A DNA stretch of 64,000 bases, from contig NC_087380.1 of assembly GCF_963675165.1 (NCBI RefSeq), forward strand, positions 2,347,803 to 2,411,802, written 5' to 3'. The notes beneath the pieces were generated by a model. The model was not told where the DNA came from. It saw only the letters and a list, made by a program, of their open reading frames with translations, and made no database searches. Of this stretch, positions 28,775 through 39,206 are shown one piece after another (within the stretch, counting starts at the first letter, position 1; each line of letters begins with the position of its first letter). Position numbers and translations under genes: made by a program. The stretch is from Halichondria panicea. Its lineage: Eukaryota > Porifera > Demospongiae > Suberitida > Halichondriidae.

Positions 28775-30872
28775 TCTAATTGTAGTCTAATAGGTTGTCA
28801 GTATGTTAGTGCTTAGGATACTATAAGAGGGGTTTTCAACCCTTTTTAAGGGAACCAGAGGCTATTTGCACTGTTCTTTTTGTTAATACAGGCATCTATA
28901 GACATGGTACTACTGCATAATCAAAGCTTTACTATGAACTCTCATAAATTGTATGTACATGTATGTATCAGGAGATGGAGTATCTTATTACGCATTACAG
29001 ACTCATTACCACATTTCTATGCTAAGTGCTCTGTACATGTTTGGCAGATAACGCTTTTGATCTAATAATATTCATTGAATAACGTTAGCAGCACTTAGCG
29101 GCTTGCAATGTTTGTACATATAGCAGGATGATACGGAATCCGTGGAGTAATTAAGATCTTCTCCTGTATAATTATCTAAGATAAGTAATAATTGTGACAC
29201 ATGCACGAGTGCACATGGGATATATATTGGCTCAGTACAGTGACTTAGGCCCGAGGCATAGGGTTATATGATGTATAGACTTAGGCAAACTAGTAATGCA
29301 ACAGTGTTATACTAAAAGGGACCGTTTCAGGTTATTGGGTGGAGAGTGGGCTTTAGGTAACTTCAGCTATACTGTGCCAGCTAGTATCCAGATAGTGGCA
29401 CAGTTCACCATCTGAACTGTGCCATATGGCAGATATTGGCACAGAGTTTCCTTTGATCTCAGAGGTCAAAATGCAACAAGGTGACGTTCATTGTGGTATA
29501 GATTTTCCAATAGCTCATTTTGCTACTCAAGTTGTGAAATTATGTAATTGCAAGTGGTTTCATTGCATTTTCCGATTATCTGCAAATACACATTTTTGCA
29601 ATTTTACTCTCATTCGCATAAAATTAATAGCAGAAGTAGCAGAAATTAATACCTGTGAAAGTATGTCACCACACTCATAATGCCCAGCATTCTTATGAAA
29701 TTGGTTATACTTCACTGGCTTCTATATAGGCAGCACTATGCAGGTTTTGTCAACAATTCCCAGAATGCAATGGTGGGGGGCCAGCTAGAACATTTGGCTA
29801 ATTTTCTTCCTACTGTACTTAGTAGTTTTTATATGCTCTCTACACATGCAACCCTCCATTGAGTCTAGTGCGTACAGGCATATGAATCTTAGCATTACTG
29901 AGTGTGGGCCACAGCTATATATAGCTAAATACTTCTTAGTAGCTATATGCTTTCTACCGTCCATTTATCTATTATAGTATACATGGTTCGATGAAGGCAT
30001 TCAAGGCCCATAGCTGTGCCCAAGAGGTTAGGTGCAAATTCTACGCTATTGCGTTAATAGATCTAATTAATTTTCTAAAGACTCGATTGACGAATACAGT
30101 GCTTCTGTGGGTGCACCAAATGTGTAATCAGAGCTTGACTCAATAGATCTACTTTGTAATAATTATAGTCACCTCAACAGAGCTGTGGATGTTCCTAGGG
30201 TACTTGCTTTTTCTTTAACAGTGTCATTCATGGTTGTTGTCCGTTGTAACTGTAAACAGAATAAATGTTCTGGTGGGGCCTTAGGCTTTATGGAATATTA
30301 TACAGCTATAAATACCGTATAACCCTATGCGCATGTGCAAAACACGGTATATATAGATCTGTGCAGAACCACAACATAAGCTTCCACTGGAGGCCTACAA
30401 ATATGTTGTAGCATAGCATTGGTCGATGAGAATATAGGATTTTCCAGCAAATGACCTAGAAAGTTATCATGATTGCACTGGAAGCAGCAACCTAATGAAA
30501 TTAGCTAGGGGAGATCTTATTTTCAAAGCAGTAGCTTTGACATCAGTATACCAAGAAACTCGATCAGGTGTATATGCATGCATGGATGCCATTGACCTAT
30601 TCTCCATGGCTCCACAAACATGCACAAAACTGAAATTGTGGGGAGATATCTTGTTTCCGAAGAGGTAGCTTGACATCACTATCCGGGTGTATGTATGAAT
30701 GTGGGGAGCTATATTCCCACCAAGAGCTAGTGCATACGTTCTCTCCCTCACCCATCCATGGGGCACTCACTATCACTTGGATTGCTGTGACCTAAAATGT
30801 GTAGTCTAAACATAGCATAACTTAAATACACAAAGTAGCACATACAAATTATACGACTATAGATCCTATTGT
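28775..30872. other. Intergenic region; part duplicated at 36.3-37.0 kb
   Basis: No convincing exon. From about 29500 to 30300, blocks including TTTGTCAACAATTCCCAGAA, GCCAGCTAGAACATTTGGCT and CTCAACAGAGCTGT recur near 36.6-36.9 kb in the same order, so this is a dispersed segmental repeat. A short internal duplication involves TAGCTTTGACATCA (30530) and TAGCTTGACATCA (30666). Confidence 0.6.
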
Positions 30873-32915
30873 TCACTGATCAATAAAGGTAGTTTCTTCA
30901 GCATCAAAGGCAACAGTTTTCCTGAGATCAGGAGTACTTTTTTTCATCTCTGTTGACTTGTCGGCAATGGCGTGATGATGACCCACAATACTTGTGACGA
31001 CACTAGCTGTATGGCTCATAGCACTGCTAGCTGTGTTTGCGACAGCATTGGCCAATCTTTTCCCCAAGTTTGACATGCTTCTGAAATGGGGGTTCGATTT
31101 TGACAAAGAGGCTTGGAAAAATTGATCAAGTTCGTCATCGAGTACGAGTTCCTTGTTCTTTTTTGCGTCTTCTTTCGCTTTTGGCGACACCAGAGAGAAA
31201 AGCATAAAAGTATCCACTTCGTTGTTGTGCTTTACTGAAGGCACACACACTGACGTATACTCAGCTTGTCCCTCTTCTCTTTGAACAATCCTCTTTATTG
31301 CCAAGAATCCATCTTTACTCCGTTTTCTTCGTGAACAGTTGATGAAGAACTGGTCTTTCCCCAACACCCACTCTCGGAGATCAACTGGGGCAACATGTTT
31401 CCTGAGTAGTCGATTGTGAAGTGCAAACCTGGCATCTTCTTCATGAATGTTATTACTTAGGCAAAGGGGGCCACTGTTTTTCCCGAGAATATTAACATGG
31501 GCATTTAAGTAGCGGAACATTCGAGCTCCCTTTCTTTCTTCAGACTGGAAAAGGGTGGAATCGGAATGCAGGAGAGTAGGTTTGTGGTCTTTTTGCCAGC
31601 CAATCAAAAACTCGTACGGGTGATCTCCATCGTCATTGGGGATGACTAAAAACAGTGAGGCCTGAGACGGTTGTCTGGTTCCTTCAATCGCAAATCCATT
31701 TGCATCGTTCACCTTCCAGTAGATTTCGCTGTCCTCACACTTAATCAAGAAAGGACCAGCTGCAAGGAGAAAAGACTTTGTTAACATAATGAACAACAAA
31801 CATACATTTATGAATAACTTACAACTTGTGTCTCCTTTGACATCTATGTACTCAAGAAGAGCCTTTCTCAGTGCCAAATGAAGGAACCTCAACTGCACCA
31901 GCTGATGTATCGGCAGGATTCCAATCCCGATAACCGCCTCACTGTAGCTCCCTCTGGTAACTTTCTCGTCGGTAATTCTGCCAATTTTTCTTACATTGGA
32001 AGCTCGGTGGATGGTTTTCTTCAAGAATCTCTCTGTGATAGCAAGACTTGCAGTTGCCTCGAAACCGAATGATCCTTTAGCACTAACTTTGTTGAAGTAC
32101 TCGGTCTCGCTGATTATTCTGTACTGAGCTGCCCCAAGACTGATGGAATTGACGTAATGGGTAATACGGAAATGTTGAACAAAGTCTGCGCAGTCACTGA
32201 CTATCTGCTTAGCACCTTCATGATCCACTGCATTGATGTAATTGGAAATGTCTTGACGAGGGTTGATCCCTTTGATTGCAGCAATTTCAGGTGGAATCTC
32301 CATGTCTTCCATTGTTTGGGCCAATTCATAACGATGTAGCACACGATCCAGGATCCATTTTGAGAGCTGCTCTTCAAAGGTATAAGCTTGCTGAAATTCT
32401 TCAATGCTTTGTTCCTTGGTGTACACTGATTTGCAAGCCATTGAATCTTTCTGAGCAGAAAAATTGCTGCTTGATTCAGATTGAGATAAGTCATCAAATT
32501 GCGTGGCAAAGGAAATAGTCCTATTCATCACTCTCTTTCCAATGGCTTTTCGTGTTGTTGAAACGCTTCTAGATTGCTCTCCCTCGAGGCCTAGATTAAT
32601 TGGAGCCTGGGGTATTGCCACGGAGGCTTTCAAGTCGGTCTGTTGTGTAGTAACACTGGACACCTCTTGTTCATAGCTCTGCATAGATCCACCCTCTTCT
32701 GTTCCAATGATGTTATCGATGTTGACTCTCCTGACTTGGAACGAAGACTTGTGGAGCCAAGGAGAAGCATCAGTAGCATCCACACCACGGCCAAGACCTA
32801 GGTCAATGATTCGTCCAACTTCATCTTCAGTGATGACTGGGAGAGCCTTGTCAGTTGGGGATATTTCAACACTGGATGACGGGTTGATCGTTAGACCAGC
32901 ATCGCATTCATCCAT
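30873..32915 (-). CDS. Gene C: divergent, longer paralogue of genes A and B
   Basis: Start taken as ATG at 32915 (MDECDAGLTINPSSS). The frame stays open further upstream to 33023, but that stretch contains an acceptor-like CTCAG. A 63-base GT-AG intron (31822-31760) has no stop and is a multiple of three, so it can look like coding sequence; homology to A and B supports splicing (S-GPFLIKCED). The N-terminal part has LGLGRGVDATDASPWLHKSS and FRITHYVNSISLGAAQY, with an insert of roughly 50 residues between them compared with A. The C-terminal module has YEFLIGWQKD, FRYLNAHVNI and CSRRKRSKDGFLAIKR. Unlike A and B it has an extra tail of about 100 residues, rich in Ala, Ser and Lys (LANAVANTASSAMSHTAS). 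Function unknown. Confidence 0.75.
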   Translation of the reverse strand: MDECDAGLTINPSSSVEISPTDKALPVITEDEVGRIIDLGLGRGVDATDASPWLHKSSFQVRRVNIDNIIGTEEGGSMQSYEQEVSSVTTQQTDLKASVAIPQAPINLGLEGEQSRSVSTTRKAIGKRVMNRTISFATQFDDLSQSESSSNFSAQKDSMACKSVYTKEQSIEEFQQAYTFEEQLSKWILDRVLHRYELAQTMEDMEIPPEIAAIKGINPRQDISNYINAVDHEGAKQIVSDCADFVQHFRITHYVNSISLGAAQYRIISETEYFNKVSAKGSFGFEATASLAITERFLKKTIHRASNVRKIGRITDEKVTRGSYSEAVIGIGILPIHQLVQLRFLHLALRKALLEYIDVKGDTSCKLFINVCLLFIMLTKSFLLAAGPFLIKCEDSEIYWKVNDANGFAIEGTRQPSQASLFLVIPNDDGDHPYEFLIGWQKDHKPTLLHSDSTLFQSEERKGARMFRYLNAHVNILGKNSGPLCLSNNIHEEDARFALHNRLLRKHVAPVDLREWVLGKDQFFINCSRRKRSKDGFLAIKRIVQREEGQAEYTSVCVPSVKHNNEVDTFMLFSLVSPKAKEDAKKNKELVLDDELDQFFQASLSKSNPHFRSMSNLGKRLANAVANTASSAMSHTASVVTSIVGHHHAIADKSTEMKKSTPDLRKTVAFDAEETTFIDQ

Positions 32916-33636
32916 GCTGTATAATTTTGCAGCGATCAGATCGCTAGCACTGAGGGGATAAAGAAATAGATTAGTGATTATCTGGGCAACTAAAACTCTA
33001 TTAAACTGATTGCTGTATAACATAGCTCACTATCAGGCGCAGATATATAGAAATAGCTTCAAGTAATGATTATATAAAGTTGCTTACAAATCCTGCTGCT
33101 GCTGTTTATTCATTATAGCTGCGCAGCTTAGCAATGTGCATGCAGAGAAGGATAATTTTTGCTTCAGAGATAAGAGTCTTGTTGCATTATATCAGAAGTA
33201 GATCTACTGCACATGCAGGTGCAGGAACTTAATTATTGTGTTGAAACTAGATCTAAGTAGGAAATTCATATAGCATCAGTGTACAGCAATACCCACCCCT
33301 CACAGTAGACTAAGTTCCTTAGCTACCTATCTTTATTCAGGTACCTATCCATGTCATGCAAAACTTCCATTTACAATTCCCTTTCATCTTTCAATTCATG
33401 ACTGCATGGCTACGCATGCTTTGATGTAAGCTGAAAAACCTGTTTAAAACCAGATTTGAAAGTTAGTAACGATGAGTATTAAAAAAAGAACTTAGTGCTG
33501 TCACATGATCTCGGATGATGCAATAATGCTCGCGGCTTGCTTTCTGAAATCGAGGCTACTGTCAGATAGCCTGAGCTAGCCAGCCTGCCTAATACTATTT
33601 ACAGCCATATATTTGCAAGCACATGCACGACAACTA

Positions 33637-33681
33637 TAGCCTCCTTTACAGGAAAGGAAGTGCGGCCTTGGATCGAGGCTA
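33637..33681. mobile_element. Mini-MITE with TAGCCTC / GATCGAGGCTA ends
   Basis: 45-bp palindrome-like unit ending GGCCTTGGATCGAGGCTA. It resembles the 49-bp unit at 47861-47909 in reverse orientation and the termini of the 62172-63745 element. Confidence 0.7.
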
Positions 33682-35271
33682 ATGAACGAGGAACAACTTG
33701 ATCGGAAACCTAATACATGTACCTATTATACAATACACTCGTCTCCCTCGAGGCTCTTTTATACTATTCATGTGACGGTAAACATAAATCAACAAGTTGT
33801 GGCTTTAAGATAAAATACAAGACATTGAATGAAATTTAACCAGGTACAAAACTGGATCATAGCCTCCACATAACAAGTATTAGTTTTTTTAATAGTGATG
33901 CTCTAAGCTTCGCCGTCGAATAAAAGCGAGCAAAAGCTAAAAAGCATGTTGGCTGAATGGCTAGCTACCAATGGTCCATCAAGTAATTTTGTTTGTTTTG
34001 GATAAATAAAATGAGTACTCAAAATACTCCGATATTTGAAATGTCAACACATGCAGCTGTAAAAAGGTTCGGTAAGTGAAACTCTGTCTCTGAACTATAG
34101 TTAACCGTTTAACTTCCAACCAAACCAGCTAACTAGTATAGTAGTAACTTTTATTGGACACTTTTTATTTGCAGCTATAGTGATCCTGCACCAGGAATAA
34201 TAGAAAAGGGTCACTAAAGTAGAAAATAATTATGATTGTGGTTTTTTTGGAAGGCTTCTTTGATTGAACACTCCAAGCCTCTTTTGCAGTGATATTCTAA
34301 TTCACATGCAGTGCATGTTTATTCATGCAACAGTGTAACCTATCTTATACCTAGCTATTGCCAATCTTATTGTAGCAAAATTGGGGTCATAACCGTCAAT
34401 CTTCACTGCAGCAGCTGTTCTGCTTAAGCTCCAGTGACATACTAGCAGAAAAGCAGACCAGTTTATAGACTGACAAGGTAAATAAGTGAGTGCTAGCCTA
34501 TAAGTGACTCTCTGTGTTCACCTCCTTATCAAGAAGAAGCCAAAAGAGCATATGATGGTAGGTGCATGGGTTGTATAATAATTATAGTTCCCCATGCATG
34601 CACATACCTTATACAATCGAGAAAATAAATCTGGAAGAAAGCTCTTTGCATGGACATGCTGGTATACCTTGTCTGAACATGCTTAGAGGTGAACTTGGAA
34701 CCTTTTGTTTCAGTTCCTGGTCAATATTAAATTCAGTATTGGAACTGTAGCATAGAAGTTAACTTATAGAGTTGCCTGCTTGCTTAGCTCGCTCATTATA
34801 GCTAAGGAGTCATCCCCCATCCAGTTACTGTATGGGAGGGGCTGGAAACTGACTGCATTATAAGCGCACCTCTCGAATATAAGCGTATACGGTAATAATC
34901 CAGTTTTCTATACAGGAGTACATGAGGGGAGTATATAAGCATATGTTGTTGTCTGTCTTTTGTTAGTAATGTGCACTGTAAAAAATAATGTGTGGTTTTC
35001 ACGCAATTGATCATAGCATCATAGCATCATCTGTTCGCACAAACTTTCTATTCGTTAGCCTTGCGCTAGCTTTTTGTTAGCTATAAGAGTCAAAAAGAGC
35101 TGCTAAAGAAGCTAGTATTTTAGTAGCCATTATTGAACTTACAGACACACCCCTTATTCCTGAATGAAATGCGTCGTGCAACATGCCAAATATTGTGCGG
35201 GGCATTATAATGTTGCTCCAGTGCAATATTTGGTATATGTTGCACTCGTGCTGGGCAAGTTATAGTTAAAC

Positions 35272-35395
35272 AATGGCCTCGAGTGGTATATTTGATTTAC
35301 ACGCGAGAGTAATCTGATAAACCACGAGGCGCAGCCGAGTTGGTTTATCTGATTACTCGAGCGTGTAAAGCAAATATACCACGAGAGGCCATAGT
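35272..35395. repeat. Large imperfect palindrome
   Basis: The left arm (AATGGCCTCGAGTGGTATAT, then GTAATCTGATAAACCA) is matched inverted by TGGTTTATCTGATTAC and ATATACCACGAGAGGCCAT. Probably a MITE. No coding potential. Confidence 0.8.
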
Positions 35396-36103
35396 TTAAC
35401 TGGCTTGTACTATGTTTAGAACTGTACTACTATGTTTAGCTACTTCCTGTCATGCTTCTTCAATGAATATGCTTATAACTACTGTTTGACGTCACTGTTG
35501 CTATAGCTATGCAATGAATTTGCTATCTTTTTAAAAAGCGCGATGGCTGATTCAAGCAAGCGTCTATGATTCAAGCAAGCAATTGTGAAGGCTGTGTTTC
35601 TGCATCTTTATAGAAGGCACTTCAAGAAAGTACACTGGTGCTACTTGTCTACAAAGAGTGCAAATGTACCCGAAAATATCATTCCACAAGCCTACTGTAC
35701 TGGCCCAGTGCAGTGCAGTCTCTTTAGTCTGAGAAACACTTGGCAGTCTGGACCCTTCTTACTGCTCCCGGTCCCATGCAGCAATGCAATAAGCAGGTTG
35801 TGACAACCAATGTTGAAAGTTGAAAAAAAGCAACACAAACAAACCAGTATCGTTTGGTTCACGGAGTTCTTCCAAATTTGCCTCCTTTTTGGAACTATTC
35901 ATCGCTCGAACTTGGCTCTTTTTATGTTGACTAAAACATTAGTAGACCCTTTTTTGTATTGAATTCTCTCTAGCTCTAATATTGATTGAATTGAGTAGAT
36001 CTAGTGTGTCATTGTTTTAATTGAAACAGTGTGTCAAAAAACCCAATTTTGTTGCAAAGGTGGGATACTAGTATTCAGTTCTAGCTGTACATGTAGTTTG
36101 ACC

Positions 36104-36168
36104 ACAAGCCATGGTATATGGCTGTTATACACTAGGGTATAACAGCCATATACCATGGCTGTGGTCAG
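36104..36168. repeat. Near-perfect hairpin palindrome
   Basis: GCCATGGTATATGGCTGTTA is matched by TAACAGCCATATACCATGGC around a short centre. About 65 bp in total. Confidence 0.85.
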
Positions 36169-36387
36169 ACATGCAGGTTGTATAAGTAGTATAAGTAGTA
36201 TAAACTACAACTGAAGCCTTTGATCTTTGGTGCAACCATAGTACAATAACCAATACACATGTGCGCCTGTATCAATGATAGATTTCCTCATTTTTCCGCT
36301 CATTCAAGTTGGTGAAATTAATGTCATTCATAGGGTTCTGTGAGTATTTTCCAATTATCTGCGACTGCGATTTCACTCACTTGCTAT

Positions 36388-36560
36388 AGCAGAAATAGCA
36401 GATATTTAATACCCTTGAATGTATGTTACCACACTCATGGTTATTACTAGCAGAAATAGCAGATATTTAATACCCTTGAATGTATGTTACCACACTCATG
36501 GTTATTACTAGCAGAAATAGCAGATATTTAATACCCTTGAATGTATGTTACCACACTCAT
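36388..36560. repeat. 61-bp tandem repeat, nearly three copies
   Basis: AGCAGAAATAGCAGATATTT starts at 36388, 36449 and 36510, an exact 61-base period, with TAATACCCTTGAATGTATGT in each. The related locus at about 29635 has only one unit. Confidence 0.93.
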
Positions 36561-39206
36561 TCTAACATTCTGGTTATTACTCACTGTCTTCTATAGACAG
36601 CACTATACAGGTTTTGTCAAAATGATATGAGCTAACAACTCCCAGAATGCAACGGTGGGGCGCCAGCTAGAACATTTGGCTAATTTACTTCCTACTATAC
36701 TTATAGTAGTTTTTCTACAACTCTCCATTGAATTGGAGTCTAGTACATACAGGATAAAAATCTTAGTATTACTGAGTGTGGGCTACAGCTATATATAGAA
36801 TATTTGGCTAAATAATTTTTGTAATAGCTATACTTTCTACGTATGACCATCCATCAGAGCTTGACCTAATAGATCTACTTGTATATTTGTTAATAATTAT
36901 AGTCACCTCAACAGAGCTGTAGATGTTCCTAGGGTGGTAGCTTTTTCTTTAAATGGTTGTTGTCCGTTTTAACTGTAAGCAGAGTAATGGTGGACCTTAG
37001 CAAAATACCCTACCTATGCGCATGCGCAAAACACTTACAAAAAACGCTTCGACCCGCCCTCCAGAATGGTAAGAAGCATCATATAAGAGCAAGAACACAG
37101 AGCTAGAAGTGTTTTTGGAAGTTTAAAATGACTACTCACACACACACACACACATGTTGTTTAGAGTAACTTGATCGCTCAGAGCTTCCACTGGAAAACG
37201 TTTTGAAGACTGATACTTGTCATACAGGATGATACACCAATATATTTATCATGTATGTGCTTCAAACTTCTCTCATGGCATTTATAGTTTCACAAAAATC
37301 ATTATAAGAAAATTATAAATATTCATGAGCAAACTGTTTACCGTAACCTTAAGTACACGGCAGACGAGTAGAAATTTGGGTAAAACAGACGAGTTAAGTT
37401 TAAAAGTAAGTAGGCGATTAGCCTAAGTATGCCCACCCAGCACAGGTGATAGAGTGGGAGACCTGTGTATGAGCATGGAAGTGTTAAATCTACCTCGCCA
37501 TAGAGCTATACTCGCTCTCCCAAAGAGGTGTTTGGTGATGACTATGTTTCGGTCAGCACCTGAACGTAGACAAATTGATCGGCCGATATCCCGGATGGTT
37601 GAGATGAAGTCGTCTGCTAAGCTTCCTAGGGTTTCGGCCACTAGAGTGATGCATGTCAAAGACATGCGCATGCGCAAAATACGGTATAGAGTTATAGATC
37701 TGCGCGGAACGTCACGGCTAATATTTACTAGGAGATTACTACAATACAATGAAATCTGATTCTAGCTAGTCGTTCGTGTTCAACGTTCAGAGCGGCTCAC
37801 TGCACACTGATAGGAGATGACCTCTTCACTCTTTACTCACTATTAACAAATTCTGTGCCTTGCGTAATTTTGCGCAAACGTCGCATCAATTGCGAGTTGC
37901 TCATGTGCAATTGACAGGATTTCACGTTACTTTGTGCACAGTTTTTGTGTAGAGGTATCAGTAGTTCAACACTCTTCTCTTCTTATGCACTCTTGCTATC
38001 GCCTTACCATCGTCTATATCACATTTCCTTGTTTGTAATGTGCTAAAATAAGTGCTCTGCACGTACAAGGCTTTTCAGAAGAGTGGTAGCAAAACTTATT
38101 CTATTTAGTAGTTAGCTCTGCACTAGAACCTATAGTTCTTGGTTGCTGCAAGAGTGGGAAGAGAGCTGCAACATGTGTGGCTGATATAACGTGTGATAAT
38201 AGTGCATGAATATCATTACAATGAATAATGTTACAAGCAACACTTAGCGGTTTTATATGGCATGATTTGCATAGCTAGACGATACAGAATCCGCGTATAG
38301 TAAGACGCTCCATCCCCCCTGGTACAGTCTATTGGAGTTGCATACTCTTCCTAATGAACTCTTGACAAGATACCAAAGAAAAATAGGCGAGGCTGGTCTA
38401 TTACACTTACAGTGGAAAACCTCAATTATCCGGACACCTTCCAGAGGCAGGCCGGAATAGATAAACCACACCTTGATCCTACCCGACTGCATCTTTATCC
38501 TGGGTAATAGGGTGGTGGGTGCTGCTTTAGGTTGAATCGATTCATCCTGGGTAATACAATCATACCAGTGATCCCAGTATATTGACCACATCCATGCAGG
38601 CATGTACTGCAACAGTAGATCTAGTAGGGTAGAAGATAGTAATTGTGAGACAGAACCAATTATGAGACAGCTGTTTAAAACACAAGTGCTTTTCAGCTAT
38701 TCTTTCTGCATTTAAGTATAGCACTATCTCGAGTATTATTCTAAAAGAAATTTGAAGTTGTATGCTTGTGTTGACAGAGATACCACAATAGTGAAAAATG
38801 ACCACATTTAAGTGGTGCCAAAAGCAAAATTGCCTGTAGGTATCGACAGGAGTCACTGTTTTTATAGACAGAATAATCAAATTCCAGTATGCTAAAGTAG
38901 CCAATTAGATCTAGCGTTAAATTTAATTGCAATGGTGTCTTGTAATCCTGTCCCATAATATACCCAAACCATTTGAACACTAGCATTAGCTGCAAAAAAA
39001 GCTAGAATTGTTTTGCTTGCATGCAAAGCCTATTGACCATAGTAGTTAGTGGGGAATAGTTCCCTCAAGATTACTGCAAACAGGGGGGGTAAGATTTCTC
39101 ATAATTAATACCCCCTTACACCCTACAATCCTTTGATGTCTGACCACAATGAGCCATAAAAACCTAGATTTGTAATTAAAAAACCACAGTAAGAATCTGC
39201 CGTGAA

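Larger units (their letters stand above)
33024..39206. other. Gene-poor repeat region
   Basis: No exon chain found. Contents: a mini-MITE at 33637-33681, palindromes at 35272-35395 and 36104-36168, a 61-bp tandem repeat at 36388-36560, a block at about 35018-35170 repeated inverted at 41270-41460, a copy of the 29.5-30.3 kb repeat at 36.3-37.0 kb, and from about 38400 a flank resembling those upstream of the convertase genes (GGTAATAGGGTGGTGGGTG, TTTAGGTTGAATCGAT). Confidence 0.6.

Noticed and set aside
30467-30766. 99-codon minus-strand frame upstream of gene C
   Set aside because: It spans short duplicated non-coding blocks and has no similarity to any family I recognise.
32707-32961. Plus-strand frames over gene C
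   Set aside because: Shadow frames of the minus-strand coding sequence, which is supported by paralogues A, B and D.
36388-36560. Tandem array as a possible CRISPR-like structure
   Set aside because: The units are contiguous 61-bp copies without unique spacers, in an animal genome. It is an ordinary tandem repeat.
37423-37759. Overlapping frames of about 100 codons on both strands
   Set aside because: The minus-strand text (IRDIGRSICLRSGADRN) vaguely resembles retroelement C-termini, but there is no reverse transcriptase or integrase motif nearby and both strands are open by chance. Not supported as a gene.
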